64,000 bases of DNA from positions 936,580 to 1,000,579 of the forward strand of contig NZ_JAFMPK010000047.1 of NCBI RefSeq assembly GCF_017349295.1. Direction: 5' to 3'. The translations under genes and the position numbers were made by a program. Positions 9,505 through 18,809 of this stretch are shown here, piece by piece (the stretch's first letter is position 1; every line of letters starts with the position of its first letter). The notes beneath the pieces were generated by a model. The model ran no database searches. It saw only the letters and a list, made by a program, of their open reading frames with translations, and was not told where the DNA came from. The stretch comes from Myceligenerans salitolerans (GTDB lineage Bacteria > Actinomycetota > Actinomycetes > Actinomycetales > Cellulomonadaceae).

Positions 9505-10745
9505 GTCAGAACCTCTCCCAGCCACTCGGCGAATCTCTCGGGTGTCAGCGCGGCCACGTCCATGCCGGCCTCGGCGAGATGCCGGGCCGTGCCCTGGTCG
9601 TAGACGGGTTCGGCGGTCTCGTCCAGCGCGGCGAGACCCAGCAGGGTGACGCCGGACGACCGCAGCCGCCGCACCGCGGCCAGCAGCTCGGAGACGGAAC
9701 CGCCCTCGTAGAAGTCGCTCACCAGCGCCACGACCGTCCGGGACGGGTCGCGCACCTGCCCTTCGGCGAAGCGCACGGCGCCCGCGATGTCGGTGCCGCC
9801 GCCCAGCTGAGCGGTGAGCAGGACCGACACCGGGTCGTGCGCCAGGTGCGACATGTCGACCACGCTCGTGTCGAACAGCACCAGCCGCACGTCGATGCCG
9901 GGCAGCCCCGACAGGATCCCGGCGCAGACGGCCGAGTACAGCAACGACGACGCCATCGATCCGGACTGGTCGACCAGGACGATGACGTCCCAGGTCAGTG
10001 CTCGCTTCTGCCGGGCGTTGAACCGTATCTCCTGTACGAGCATCCGCCCGTCGCCGTCCACCCGTCCCAGGTTCGCGCGCAGTGTCCGCTTCCAGTCGAA
10101 GTTGCGCGCCACCCGGTGCATGGACCGCCGCGACCGGTCCACCCGGCCGCCCACGGCGGTGAGGAACCGCGGACGCAGCCGCCGCACCACGTCCTCGACC
10201 ACGCGTTCGATGACCCGCCGTACGCCGTCGGCGACGGAGGGATCGAGTGTGCCGCGAAGCTGAAGGAGCGCGGTGGCGAGTTCGCGCGAGGGTTCCATCG
10301 CCTCGACGGTCTCGCGATCACCGAGCAGCTGGGTCAGCCCGTAGCGGCCCACGGCCTCGACCTGCATGCGTTCGAAGGTCTCGCGCGGGAACAGGGACCG
10401 CGCCTCGCCGAGCCACCCGAGCGCGGAGAAGTTCACGCCGTGCGGCGCCGAGCCGTCGAGCGTCCCCGCGCCACCGCCCGAGCCACCGCCGCCCCGTCCG
10501 GCCGCGTGCCCGCGTGCCGTGTACTCCCGGTCGTAGAGATAGCCGAGCGTGCTCTCCAGCCGCTGGTCGCCGGGCGACACGTCGAGACGCTCGCCGGCGT
10601 AACGGCCGAGCACGAGCCGCCACCGTCGCGCCGCCTCCTGGTCGGAGGCCGTGCCGGCGGGTGCCGCCGTCGCTCCGGGGTACCCGGGCAGCCCGGCGGG
10701 TGCCGTGTCCGTGTCCGTGTCCGTGTCCGTGTCCGTGTCCGTCAT
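9501..10745 (-). CDS. VWA domain protein partnering a MoxR ATPase (YehP-like)
   Basis: 414 aa from ATG 10745, which overlaps the upstream DUF5682 stop by 4 bp. The N-terminus begins with six Thr-Asp repeats encoded by a hexanucleotide repeat. The middle holds an Arg-rich helical region. The C-terminal von Willebrand A domain has a complete MIDAS: DQSGS near residue 258, the Thr of GGGTDI near 315 and the Asp of SDFYEGG near 343. MoxR-type ATPases commonly work with metal-binding VWA proteins, as in chelatase- and chaperone-like complexes. Both neighbouring junctions use 4-bp overlaps, implying matched expression. Confidence 0.88.
   Translation of the reverse strand: MTDTDTDTDTDTDTAPAGLPGYPGATAAPAGTASDQEAARRWRLVLGRYAGERLDVSPGDQRLESTLGYLYDREYTARGHAAGRGGGGSGGGAGTLDGSAPHGVNFSALGWLGEARSLFPRETFERMQVEAVGRYGLTQLLGDRETVEAMEPSRELATALLQLRGTLDPSVADGVRRVIERVVEDVVRRLRPRFLTAVGGRVDRSRRSMHRVARNFDWKRTLRANLGRVDGDGRMLVQEIRFNARQKRALTWDVIVLVDQSGSMASSLLYSAVCAGILSGLPGIDVRLVLFDTSVVDMSHLAHDPVSVLLTAQLGGGTDIAGAVRFAEGQVRDPSRTVVALVSDFYEGGSVSELLAAVRRLRSSGVTLLGLAALDETAEPVYDQGTARHLAEAGMDVAALTPERFAEWLGEVLT
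10705..10740. repeat. hexanucleotide tandem repeat (six copies) at the start of the VWA gene
   Basis: Six perfect copies of GTGTCC (+ strand) lie immediately inside the VWA coding sequence and encode the Thr-Asp repeat directly after the initiator Met. Because the unit is 6 bp, gain or loss of copies keeps the reading frame but changes the length of the acidic N-terminal tail and the mRNA around the start codon. Confidence 0.95.
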
Positions 10746-13585
10746 GATTGTCCTCCGGTCCAGTGCGCCAGTCCGTCGCGCGCCAGCACGGCGGCGAGCT
10801 CCCGTTCCACCGCGAGGCCCGCCGCCAGATCGTTCTCGTCGATACGCACCCGCACGTCCACGTCGGCCGCACGGGAGCCGGTACGTTCCGCGACGCGCTC
10901 GGCGAGACGATGGGTCTCGGTAGGGCGCAGCCAGGTGAAGCCCCGCCGCAGGTCGGGCAGCACGGCCAGGAAGGCGTCGGGGGCCAGGTCCCGGAGCGCC
11001 CCGTCGACGGCGTCGAACAGCTCCGGCGTGTGCAGCAGCAGGTCGGGCGCGGCACGCAGGACGCCGCCGAGGAAGCGCACGGCGAGCGCGGGGTCCGCGC
11101 CCGGCCGCAGCGCACCGCGCACGGCCGCCACCAGTACGTCGTCGGGCACGTCGCCGTCCACCGAACCGACCGCCAGCAGCGCGCCGCGCACCGCCGGCGC
11201 CGTCGTCTCGTCGTCGCGCAGCCGCGCGAGTTCGCGCACCACCGCCGCCGCGGGTTCCCGACCGATCGCGGCCACCGCTGTCCCGGTCGTCCGCCGCGCA
11301 GCCGCCGCACCAGGCCCTGGCCCGGGAGCGCCCGTCCGGCCCGCGCCCGGCACGCCATCGGCGGCCGGCCCGCCGGAACCGGAACGGTCGGCCCACGCCC
11401 GGCGGGTGTCCCGGGCCAGCGCACGCAGCTCCAGGACCGAGACGACGGCGGCCTCCTCGTCGTCCGGGCCCGCGTGGCCGGCATCGGGCACCAGGTACGC
11501 GGCCGTCGCCAGGGCCTGTGCGACCAGTGTCAGCAGCTCGTCGGCCACCCCGCCGCCCTCGGCCGTGCCGGTGCGCCCTCGCGCCGCGCCACCGGACCCG
11601 GCGGATCCCACGACGAGGCCCAGCTCCACGCGCGACCGCCACAGTCCCAGGAGCCGCCGGGTGCCGGCCACGACCGACCCCAGGTCCCGGTCCGTGTCGA
11701 GGGTGCGGGTCAGCAGGCCGACCAGGCGGGGCAGGTGCTCGGTCAGTCCGACCACGGCCGCGCGGGCGACGAGAACGGCGACGCCGTCGGCGGCCGCCTG
11801 TGCGCCGTCCGCCCGCAGCCTCTCCTCCTCCTGGCGCAGGAGTGTCACACCGGCGGCATCGACGGTCGCCCCGAGGTGCGACAGCTCGACGAGCCGCGCC
11901 TCCACGACCGGTGTCCAGCAGTACTCCCACTCCTCGCCGATCAGTCCGAGTCCGCGCCCGGCGACGTGGTCCGGGCCGGAGAGCTGACGGCCGAACCCGC
12001 AGTCCAGCAGGTCGAGCAGCGCGAGCACCTGGCGCCGCGCCCGGTGTGCGGGCGTGCGCCGGGCGTCCAGCCGGGCGGTGCGCGGGACCGTCGTCTCGAT
12101 GTCGAGCCCGACGGCCCGGACCCGCTCACGCGCGTCGCGCACCAACGGCGGAACGGCTCCCCCCTCGGGAACCCGCCCCACCGCCCGGCCCCCGAACACC
12201 TCGGCGATCGCCAGGCCCAGCGGACGCTCGGGACCGATCCCGCCGTCGTCCGTCACGAAGCAGGAGGTGATCGCGTCGAGCACGTCGGTACGGCCGGGAA
12301 CGGGTCGCAGCCGCAGTTCGGCGAGCCGCGACGCCGCGACCGCGGCCGCGGCCACCTGCGGGGTCGAGACCTGGTGCCCCCGGTCGGCGGCCGCACGGGC
12401 GACGTCCACCAGCACCTCGGTCGCGACGCCGGGACCCGGTCCCTCGCCGGCGTCGGCGGTGATGGCGGCAGCGGTGACGGCGCTGGCACCGGCGCCACGG
12501 ACCGTACCGGTCTCGACGTCCCGGGCGTGCGCGGCGTGGAGACGCTCGTAGAAACCCGGCGACGGCATGCCCGCGCCGTAGCCGCGCAGCCCGTCGAGCC
12601 GCTCGTGGTCGTAGCGGATCAGCCAGGCATCACCCGTCGCCGGCGAACCGTAACCGCCGTCCGGCCACCTGCGGCGTACCGGGTCGCCCTCGGGCAGCCC
12701 GGCGAGCGCCTCGGCGAGCGCCAGCGTATGGAACGCTCCCGTGACGACGAGCACGGGACCACTTGGCGTACTCGGGGCGTGCGGCGTGCCCGGGGCGTGC
12801 GGCGACAGACCCGCCGCCTCGGCGGCGCGGCCCGACATCCGTGCCTCCCGGTCGAGCGAGCCGTCGGCGGCGAGGACCTCGTCCTCGTAGTCGAGCCGGG
12901 ACAGTGCCGCCCACGCGAAGACGTCGTCGAACAGCGTCCGCCAGTCCACGAGGGCGTCCGGCGAACGGCTCTCGAAGAGGTGGTCCCACAGCTCGTCGTG
13001 ATCACGGCAGCCCAACCGCCGGGCGAGTGCGGCGACCGACGCCGAGTGGGCGAGGTACCGCTCCGACATGAGGGTCCGCGCGAACGGGTCCTGCTCGCCG
13101 GGCGTCTCCTGCCGGGCGGCGGACACGGCAGGGCCGTCCGTCGCGGGGGCGACGGCCGCCGAGACGGACGGGTCGCGTTCCGTGGCCGGGCGGTCGCAGA
13201 ACCTCACGTCCGCACCGACGGCGCTCGCCGTCCGCAGCGCGACCCACTCCGGCGAGAACGAGGCGAGCGGGTAGAAGGACGCCCCACCAGGGACGCCCCG
13301 GCCCTCGGGCAGGCTGAGCACGGCGACGGGCGGGTGGGTCTCCTCGTGGAGAAGTTCGGGCACGAGACGGGTGTACTCCTCCGGGCCCTCGATCAGCACG
13401 ACCGCGGGGCGCAACTCCTCGACCGCGCGGCGCACCGCGACGGCACAGGCCGGCGAGTGGTGCCGTACCGGGGCGAGGTAGACGCCCTGTTCGCGCAGGG
13501 CGGCCATGGCACTCGCAGCACTGCGCAGCCGGTCTGGTGCGGGTTCCCACACGTCGCGGAGCCCCGTCCGGGTGTCCGCACTCAC
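10742..13585 (-). CDS. DUF5682 family protein of the MoxR/VWA operon (YehM-like)
   Basis: 947 aa from GTG 13585, which overlaps the MoxR stop by 4 bp (GTGA). The longer open frame upstream lies antisense-in-phase within moxR and is excluded by this overlap. The N-terminal region (YLAPVRHHSPACAVAVRRAVEEL, then VVLIEGPEEYT) is typical of DUF5682. A VVTGAFHTLAL motif lies near the middle. Regions between domains are rich in Gly/Ala and low in complexity. No membrane segment is visible. The family is known mainly as a partner of MoxR/VWA gene sets and has no assigned biochemical activity. The conserved His/Glu residues near the N-terminus could be catalytic, which is inference. Confidence 0.82.
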   Translation of the reverse strand: MSADTRTGLRDVWEPAPDRLRSAASAMAALREQGVYLAPVRHHSPACAVAVRRAVEELRPAVVLIEGPEEYTRLVPELLHEETHPPVAVLSLPEGRGVPGGASFYPLASFSPEWVALRTASAVGADVRFCDRPATERDPSVSAAVAPATDGPAVSAARQETPGEQDPFARTLMSERYLAHSASVAALARRLGCRDHDELWDHLFESRSPDALVDWRTLFDDVFAWAALSRLDYEDEVLAADGSLDREARMSGRAAEAAGLSPHAPGTPHAPSTPSGPVLVVTGAFHTLALAEALAGLPEGDPVRRRWPDGGYGSPATGDAWLIRYDHERLDGLRGYGAGMPSPGFYERLHAAHARDVETGTVRGAGASAVTAAAITADAGEGPGPGVATEVLVDVARAAADRGHQVSTPQVAAAAVAASRLAELRLRPVPGRTDVLDAITSCFVTDDGGIGPERPLGLAIAEVFGGRAVGRVPEGGAVPPLVRDARERVRAVGLDIETTVPRTARLDARRTPAHRARRQVLALLDLLDCGFGRQLSGPDHVAGRGLGLIGEEWEYCWTPVVEARLVELSHLGATVDAAGVTLLRQEEERLRADGAQAAADGVAVLVARAAVVGLTEHLPRLVGLLTRTLDTDRDLGSVVAGTRRLLGLWRSRVELGLVVGSAGSGGAARGRTGTAEGGGVADELLTLVAQALATAAYLVPDAGHAGPDDEEAAVVSVLELRALARDTRRAWADRSGSGGPAADGVPGAGRTGAPGPGPGAAAARRTTGTAVAAIGREPAAAVVRELARLRDDETTAPAVRGALLAVGSVDGDVPDDVLVAAVRGALRPGADPALAVRFLGGVLRAAPDLLLHTPELFDAVDGALRDLAPDAFLAVLPDLRRGFTWLRPTETHRLAERVAERTGSRAADVDVRVRIDENDLAAGLAVERELAAVLARDGLAHWTGGQS

Positions 13586-14709
13586 CGCCACAACGCCTCG
13601 GCCGCGTCGAAGAACGCCTTCCACCCCTTGTCCTTGCGGGCGCGCTCGCGCACGACGTTGTCGACGTAGTGCCGTAGCCGGCGCGCGTCCTCCTCGTCCC
13701 CCTTCAGCGCCACCCCGGCCACCTGCCGGGCCACCTCGGCCGCGGTGACGCGCCCGTCCCCCAGGTAACGAGCCTCCAGGGACGCCGCCACGGCCACGTT
13801 CACGGCCTCGGCCGTCGACATGACCGTCTCGGGACGCTTGACCGGGGCGCCGTCGCGCGTGATCCCGGACCGCAGCTCCTGGAACACCGTGACCAGGACC
13901 TCGAGCACGTCGCGGGGCACCGCCGGCCGGCCGGCGGGAGCGCCGAGCTCGGCCGCGAGCTGCCGTTCGACGAGCTCGATCTCGAAGTCCCGGTCGCGCA
14001 CGGGAGCCACGGTCTCGAACGAGAAGCGACGCTTGAGCGCTGCGGACATCTCGTGGACGCCCCGGTCCTTGAGGTTCGCCGTCGCGATGACGTTGAAGCC
14101 CGGCCGGGCCGCCTCCCGGGCGTCCGGTCCGAGCTCCGGGACCATGAGCTGCTTCTCGGACAGGATCGACACGAGCGTGTCCTGGATCTCCGGCGCGCAG
14201 CGGGTGATCTCCTCGAAGCGCACGAGAGAACCGGCACGCATGCCCGTCATCACGGGGGACGGCACGAGGGACCGCTCGGTCGGGCCCTCCGACACCAGCA
14301 GCGCGTAGTTCCACGAGTACCGCACGTGGTCCTCGGTGGTGGCCGCGGTGCCCTGCACGGTGAGGGTCGACGTGCCGCTCACGGCCGCCGAGAGAAGCTC
14401 CGACAGCATCGACTTCGCCGTACCCGGTTCGCCCACGAGCATCAGCCCCTGTCGGCCCATGAGGGCAACGACGGCACGGTCGACCAGCGGGTCGTCGCCG
14501 TAGAACTTGCGGCTCACCCCGAGCTGTTCGTCACCCACCACGAAGGCGCGCACGGCGCGCGGGCTCAGTCTCCAGCCCGGTGGCCGCTCCGCACCGCGTT
14601 CCGTGTCCCAGGCGGCGAGCGCCGCCAGCTCCTCGGCGTAGCGCACCTCCACGGGCGGGCGCTGCTCGCTCGCCGCGTGCGCGCGGGTACCGGTGGTCTC
14701 GGTCGTCAT
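13582..14709 (-). CDS. MoxR-type AAA+ ATPase (YehL-like)
   Basis: 375 aa from ATG 14709 with GAGAGGA upstream; a TTG eight codons earlier is possible but less likely. Walker A is GEPGTAKS (about residues 90-97). The Walker B region is SLVRFEEI (about 158-165), a variant with FEE rather than the usual DE. Sensor 1 is FNVIATANLKDRG, and the arginine-finger region follows (SAALKRRFSFE). It is a MoxR-clade AAA+ ATPase, expected to remodel or load metal onto a client with the VWA protein encoded two genes downstream. It lies 63 bp downstream of the DUF4132 gene and overlaps DUF5682 by 4 bp. Confidence 0.9.
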   Translation of the reverse strand: MTTETTGTRAHAASEQRPPVEVRYAEELAALAAWDTERGAERPPGWRLSPRAVRAFVVGDEQLGVSRKFYGDDPLVDRAVVALMGRQGLMLVGEPGTAKSMLSELLSAAVSGTSTLTVQGTAATTEDHVRYSWNYALLVSEGPTERSLVPSPVMTGMRAGSLVRFEEITRCAPEIQDTLVSILSEKQLMVPELGPDAREAARPGFNVIATANLKDRGVHEMSAALKRRFSFETVAPVRDRDFEIELVERQLAAELGAPAGRPAVPRDVLEVLVTVFQELRSGITRDGAPVKRPETVMSTAEAVNVAVAASLEARYLGDGRVTAAEVARQVAGVALKGDEEDARRLRHYVDNVVRERARKDKGWKAFFDAAEALWR

Positions 14710-14772
14710 TCTCGGTGTTCCTCTCGTCAACGGATTCTGTCGTGGCGTCGCGGTCGGGCGGCCGGCGCGGGT

Positions 14773-17700
14773 TCAGTACTCCGACTTGCGCTCCCAGTCG
14801 GCGTCGTACGCGCCGGCCGCCGCGACGTCCAGGTAGTCGGCGTAGGTCTCCGCCAGCAGCACGGGGGGCACGTCGGCGAGCGGCACGATGCCGCGCTCGC
14901 CCCAGGTCCCGGGCTTGCGGAAGGCGAGGTCCTTGATCGCCGCGGGGATGTTCTCGTTGCCCATGAACGCCCCGGTGAACTCGATCTCGGCGACCAGGCC
15001 CGCCGACGGGTACTCCTTCGTGTACTCGTAGAACCAGCCGGCGTCCTGCACCTCGCCGTTCTTGTACCCGCGGGCGAGCAGCCTGCCGCGCACGGTGTAG
15101 GAGTCGGTGAGCCAGCCACGCCGGTCGGTCACGCGCAGCGCGCCGTCGGCCGCCTCGGGCATGACCGTGGCGAACTGCTCGAACAGGGGCCTCACCTCGT
15201 AGTCGGCCAGGTGCTCACGCCATGCCTCCGGTGTGTCCGCGCCGCCGTTCCCGCCGGCGAGGGTCACCGCGTGGGCGATGCCGACCGTGCCCTCGTCGGT
15301 CCCGCTCTCGCCGAGTGTCACGTCCTCGTCGTCCACGGCGACCAGCGCGCCGTCGTCGGGCCGGAACGCCCGCTGCGCGGGCGTGCCCGGTTCGGCGAGC
15401 CACACGACGCGTGCGGCGAGGCGTGACATCACCGGGTGCTCGGCAACGTACTCGCGCCACTCGGCCGCGCTCCAGGTGCGGCCCTGGATCATCGCCTCCC
15501 GCAGGCGGCGGGTCTGCAGCTCCACGACCGCCTTGAGCTCCTTCTTGCTGGCCGTGAGCTGCGCGCGGGCGTCCTTGTAGGCGGCGCGGGTGTCGTCGTC
15601 GGCGCCCTGCGGGGTGCTCGGCGGCGTCTTGACGACCTTGCCCTTGTCGTTGCGCAGTTCGATCGTGAAGGCGTCGGTGATCCGGCCGGTGTACTCGCGC
15701 TCACCGAAGGACAGGCGCAGGACGCCGTCGGCGTCGAACCCGGCGGTCTGGACCGTGCGGTCGGCGAGCTGGTCCGCGCTCCAGCCGCGCGCCTCGGCGA
15801 GCTGTCCCGCGAGCTCCTCCGCCAGCTCGCGAACCGTGCGGAGCTTGAACTGGCGGGAGACCGCGAGCAGGAGCTGTACGGCCGGGCGGTCTCCGTTCGC
15901 GGCCAGCGCCCGGACCAGCGAGTCGGCCTGGGAGCGGCGCTGCGGATGTGCCTTGAAGAAGTGCTGTGCCGCCGTGGCCAGTTCACCGCCCGGCATCCCG
16001 ACGGTGAGCGCCAGGAGGCCCTTGTCCTTGGTGGCGGAGCCCAGGTAGCCGGCCTGGTGGGCCTTGTACGCGCGGCGGTAGTGCTCCTCGAGCGGGACGG
16101 CGGCACCCTCCTGCGCCCAGGAGGAGCCCGGGTTCTGCGAGAGCCATCGCTGCGCCCATCCGTACTGCTGCTGGGCCGCCTGTTCGGCGTGTTCGCGCGA
16201 CTCTGCGGCGGACGGGCCGCGCGTGTCCTGGGCGATCCAGGCACGCAGCACGTACGAGCCGAGGGACGCCCGTGACGGCTCGTCGAGCAGGGAGACGTAG
16301 CGGGCGATCAGGCCTTCGCCGCTCGGTTCCTTGAGCCGCACCGCGAGCACGACCCACCAGCGGACGATCTCACGCGGCACGGCCGTGCCGTCCGCCCAGC
16401 GCAGGCCCGGCAGCGCGTCGAGCGGGAACCACGCCATGCTGACAGGAGCCTTCTTCTTCAGCCCCTTGGCGGCCTCCGCGGCCAGCTTCGCCGGCGAGAG
16501 ATGCTCGCCGATGTCGTCGCCCAGCGCCTCCAGTGCCGTAAGGAGCGCGGCGCGGACGTCCTCGCGACGCTCCTTGCCCAGAGCCGTGCGCAGGGCGGGC
16601 AGCGCGTCCTTGTCCCCGAGGCCCGCCAGCCATCCTGCCGCCGACGTCCGCACCGCCGACTTACCGTCCGTCAGGCCCTGTTCGGCGAGCGACCGCACCC
16701 GCGGGTGCCGGGCGAGCACACGCTGCGCCTCCAGCCGGTGGGTTCTGGCGGCACCCATGGCCAGGGCGCTCAGGCGGGGCAGCAGGGCGGCGGGCACCAC
16801 CGGGAACCGGTCGAGGATGTCGAGCACGATGCCGGGCGCCCGGTGCGCGTCGTAGCCGGCGCGCGGCACCAGCTGCTGTTCCAGGATGCCGACGCGCTCG
16901 GCGAAGTACGCCCACATCCGCTCCGCCGGGATCTCCTCCACGCCCCACCACCGCTCGAACACCAGGTCCGTGATCTGGGCATCCGGGTCCTGGTAGCCCG
17001 CCCGCACCAGGACGTCGCGCAGCACACGAAGATCGGAGACCTGGTCGAGACGGCCGCGCATCAGCCACCACAGCTGGTGGTGCGGGCCGCTTCCGGCACG
17101 GGCGGCCCTCGCGAGGTGCAGCAACGTCGCCTCGGGAGCGACCTTGGGGAGGCAGTCCACGAGCCACGACAGCGTGGACGCGTACCTCCTGCCCTCCTTG
17201 CCCGAGGGCGCCGGTGACACCGGCTCGCGGCCCGACAGGACCTCCATGAGCCGTGCCAGGTAACCCGCATCGATCTGTTCCAGCGACGCGATGTTTCGCT
17301 CGGCGCTCTGGACGTACCAGTTGTCGCCCTTCGCCTGGCCGGAGGACTTGTACTCCTTCAGCATGCGCTGCCGGTGGGCCCGGGCCGCGGCGAGCATCTC
17401 GTCGCGGTGCGCGACGGCGGCCGCGACGTGCTGCCCACCGAGCTCGACCTCCGGCAGCGGCTCGTACGCCGGCAGCCGTAGCTCCTGCTCCTGGGCGGTG
17501 CCCAGCGCCCGCAGCCGCTCCACGGCCTTGGCCAGCACGGTGGTCCGTGCGTCCTGGGCACGGCCCGGGCCCTCACCGGCCCTCGCCTTCCCCGAGGCCG
17601 CACCCGACGACGCGGTCCGCCTCGCCGCGAGCACCGCCTCGATCGCGGCGGGCCCCCCGTCGGCGCCCACGACCCGCGTCACGACGTCGTCGAGGGCGCT

Positions 17701-18573
17701 CGCCGGTGCCGACTCCAGCAGCGGTGTGAGCAGACGCACCTGTGCGGCGTCGGGCAGCGTCGCGACGACCTCGTCGGCGGCTCGGCGCACACCCTTCGCG
17801 GAGTCGGCGCACAGGGCAGCGAGCGTGTCGCGCAGCGGCTCCGGGGAGTTCCTCTCCGCCATGAAGGCGCAGAACGCCTTCTTCCCCGCAGCGCCGAGTC
17901 GCCGCACCTCGGCATCCACCGCACCGGAGTGCCCGGTGAGGTATGCGGATGCCTCGGACATCCGGAGGAAGCAGGCCATATCGGGGCGCCGGGAGTAGGA
18001 GTTCTCCCGTGGGCGCGCCAGGAGGAGCTGGATCACGGCAGGGACGGCCTCGTCGTCGGACAGGCCGCCCGCTCGCGCGACGGCCTCGAGGTGCTCCGGC
18101 GTCCAGACCGTTCCGGTGTTGTTGCGGGTACTCGTGCAGGTGAGCGCGACGTCCTGGGCGAGAACGCCGAACCACTCCGGTACCGCGGCGTGCACCTCCG
18201 GGTCGGTGACGACCGCGGCCAGCAGCCGGCCCATGCGCGACGACTGCTCCGGCGTGACCTGACTGCTCAGGTGGGCACGTCCGCGGGCCCGCCGGGCAGC
18301 CTCGATCGTCAGGCCCGACGTCGCCCTGCGCACACGCTTCTCGAAGTCGACCCACGCCAGGCCGTAGTGGCGCGGCCCGCTCAGCGCCGCGTCCAGGTCC
18401 TTCGTGTCCCTGGCCTGCAGCTCCAGCACAAGTTCCGGGTTCGCGCCCTCGACGACGTACCGGACGGCGCGCTCGTGCAGCGCTTCCCCCTCGATCCGCA
18501 GCACCTTGAGCCCTTCGGACACGGTGGCCGCCACGTCCTTGCGACCGGCCTTGTCCCGCACAGCCTGAAACAT
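14773..18573 (-). CDS. giant DUF4132 protein, first gene of the MoxR/VWA operon
   Basis: 1266 aa, ATG start preceded by GAGGGGAT. Most of the protein is helical with HEAT/ARM-like repeats (for example LAEQGLTDGKSAVRTSAAGWLAGLGDKDALPALRTALG). The C-terminal ~250 residues match the DUF4132 pattern (FEQFATV...DRRGWLTDSYTVRGRLLARGY...VAEIEFTGAFMG). Unlike E. coli MolR/YehI, no N-terminal WGR domain is seen. The repeats suggest a scaffold or substrate receptor for the downstream MoxR-VWA machine; that role is inference. Its promoter lies in the ~230-bp gap shared divergently with lipB. Confidence 0.82.
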   Translation of the reverse strand: MFQAVRDKAGRKDVAATVSEGLKVLRIEGEALHERAVRYVVEGANPELVLELQARDTKDLDAALSGPRHYGLAWVDFEKRVRRATSGLTIEAARRARGRAHLSSQVTPEQSSRMGRLLAAVVTDPEVHAAVPEWFGVLAQDVALTCTSTRNNTGTVWTPEHLEAVARAGGLSDDEAVPAVIQLLLARPRENSYSRRPDMACFLRMSEASAYLTGHSGAVDAEVRRLGAAGKKAFCAFMAERNSPEPLRDTLAALCADSAKGVRRAADEVVATLPDAAQVRLLTPLLESAPASALDDVVTRVVGADGGPAAIEAVLAARRTASSGAASGKARAGEGPGRAQDARTTVLAKAVERLRALGTAQEQELRLPAYEPLPEVELGGQHVAAAVAHRDEMLAAARAHRQRMLKEYKSSGQAKGDNWYVQSAERNIASLEQIDAGYLARLMEVLSGREPVSPAPSGKEGRRYASTLSWLVDCLPKVAPEATLLHLARAARAGSGPHHQLWWLMRGRLDQVSDLRVLRDVLVRAGYQDPDAQITDLVFERWWGVEEIPAERMWAYFAERVGILEQQLVPRAGYDAHRAPGIVLDILDRFPVVPAALLPRLSALAMGAARTHRLEAQRVLARHPRVRSLAEQGLTDGKSAVRTSAAGWLAGLGDKDALPALRTALGKERREDVRAALLTALEALGDDIGEHLSPAKLAAEAAKGLKKKAPVSMAWFPLDALPGLRWADGTAVPREIVRWWVVLAVRLKEPSGEGLIARYVSLLDEPSRASLGSYVLRAWIAQDTRGPSAAESREHAEQAAQQQYGWAQRWLSQNPGSSWAQEGAAVPLEEHYRRAYKAHQAGYLGSATKDKGLLALTVGMPGGELATAAQHFFKAHPQRRSQADSLVRALAANGDRPAVQLLLAVSRQFKLRTVRELAEELAGQLAEARGWSADQLADRTVQTAGFDADGVLRLSFGEREYTGRITDAFTIELRNDKGKVVKTPPSTPQGADDDTRAAYKDARAQLTASKKELKAVVELQTRRLREAMIQGRTWSAAEWREYVAEHPVMSRLAARVVWLAEPGTPAQRAFRPDDGALVAVDDEDVTLGESGTDEGTVGIAHAVTLAGGNGGADTPEAWREHLADYEVRPLFEQFATVMPEAADGALRVTDRRGWLTDSYTVRGRLLARGYKNGEVQDAGWFYEYTKEYPSAGLVAEIEFTGAFMGNENIPAAIKDLAFRKPGTWGERGIVPLADVPPVLLAETYADYLDVAAAGAYDADWERKSEY

Positions 18574-18796
18574 CTGAGGTCCATCCCCTCGTCACCGTCA
18601 TGAAAGTCGTCTCCACAGCTGAGGGCGCACTTCTTCCCGGGAAGCCCGGCGCCCCGCCGGGATGACGCACAACGTAGCGGGGGTCACCGACAGCGCCGCG
18701 GGGCGTGGTCGAGAACGAGACCGCACGCCCGTGGCACGCCGCTGCCGCCCGCGGGCGGCGTGACCGACGAGACAGCGCGCGCCGAGGGCCGCGGCG

Positions 18797-18802
18797 TAGG
18801 CT
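18797..18802 (+). promoter_or_regulatory. -10 box of a probable leaderless lipB promoter
   Basis: TAGGCT lies 7 nt before the GTG start of lipB, with no Shine-Dalgarno between them. This spacing places the transcription start at or next to the start codon. The -35 region is not obvious. Confidence 0.5.
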
Positions 18803-18809
18803 GATCCGC

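Noticed and set aside
8071-9649. Long + strand open frames of 500+ codons opposite the SWIM gene
   Set aside because: Arg/Pro/Ser-rich translations without homology; they are GC-rich antisense shadows of the minus-strand gene.
10705-10740. Phase-variable on/off switch
   Set aside because: The repeat unit is 6 bp, so copy changes do not shift the frame.
9579-13669. + strand frames of 800-970 codons opposite the VWA and DUF5682 genes
   Set aside because: High GC leaves the antisense frames open; the minus-strand proteins have clear domains and overlapping starts and stops.
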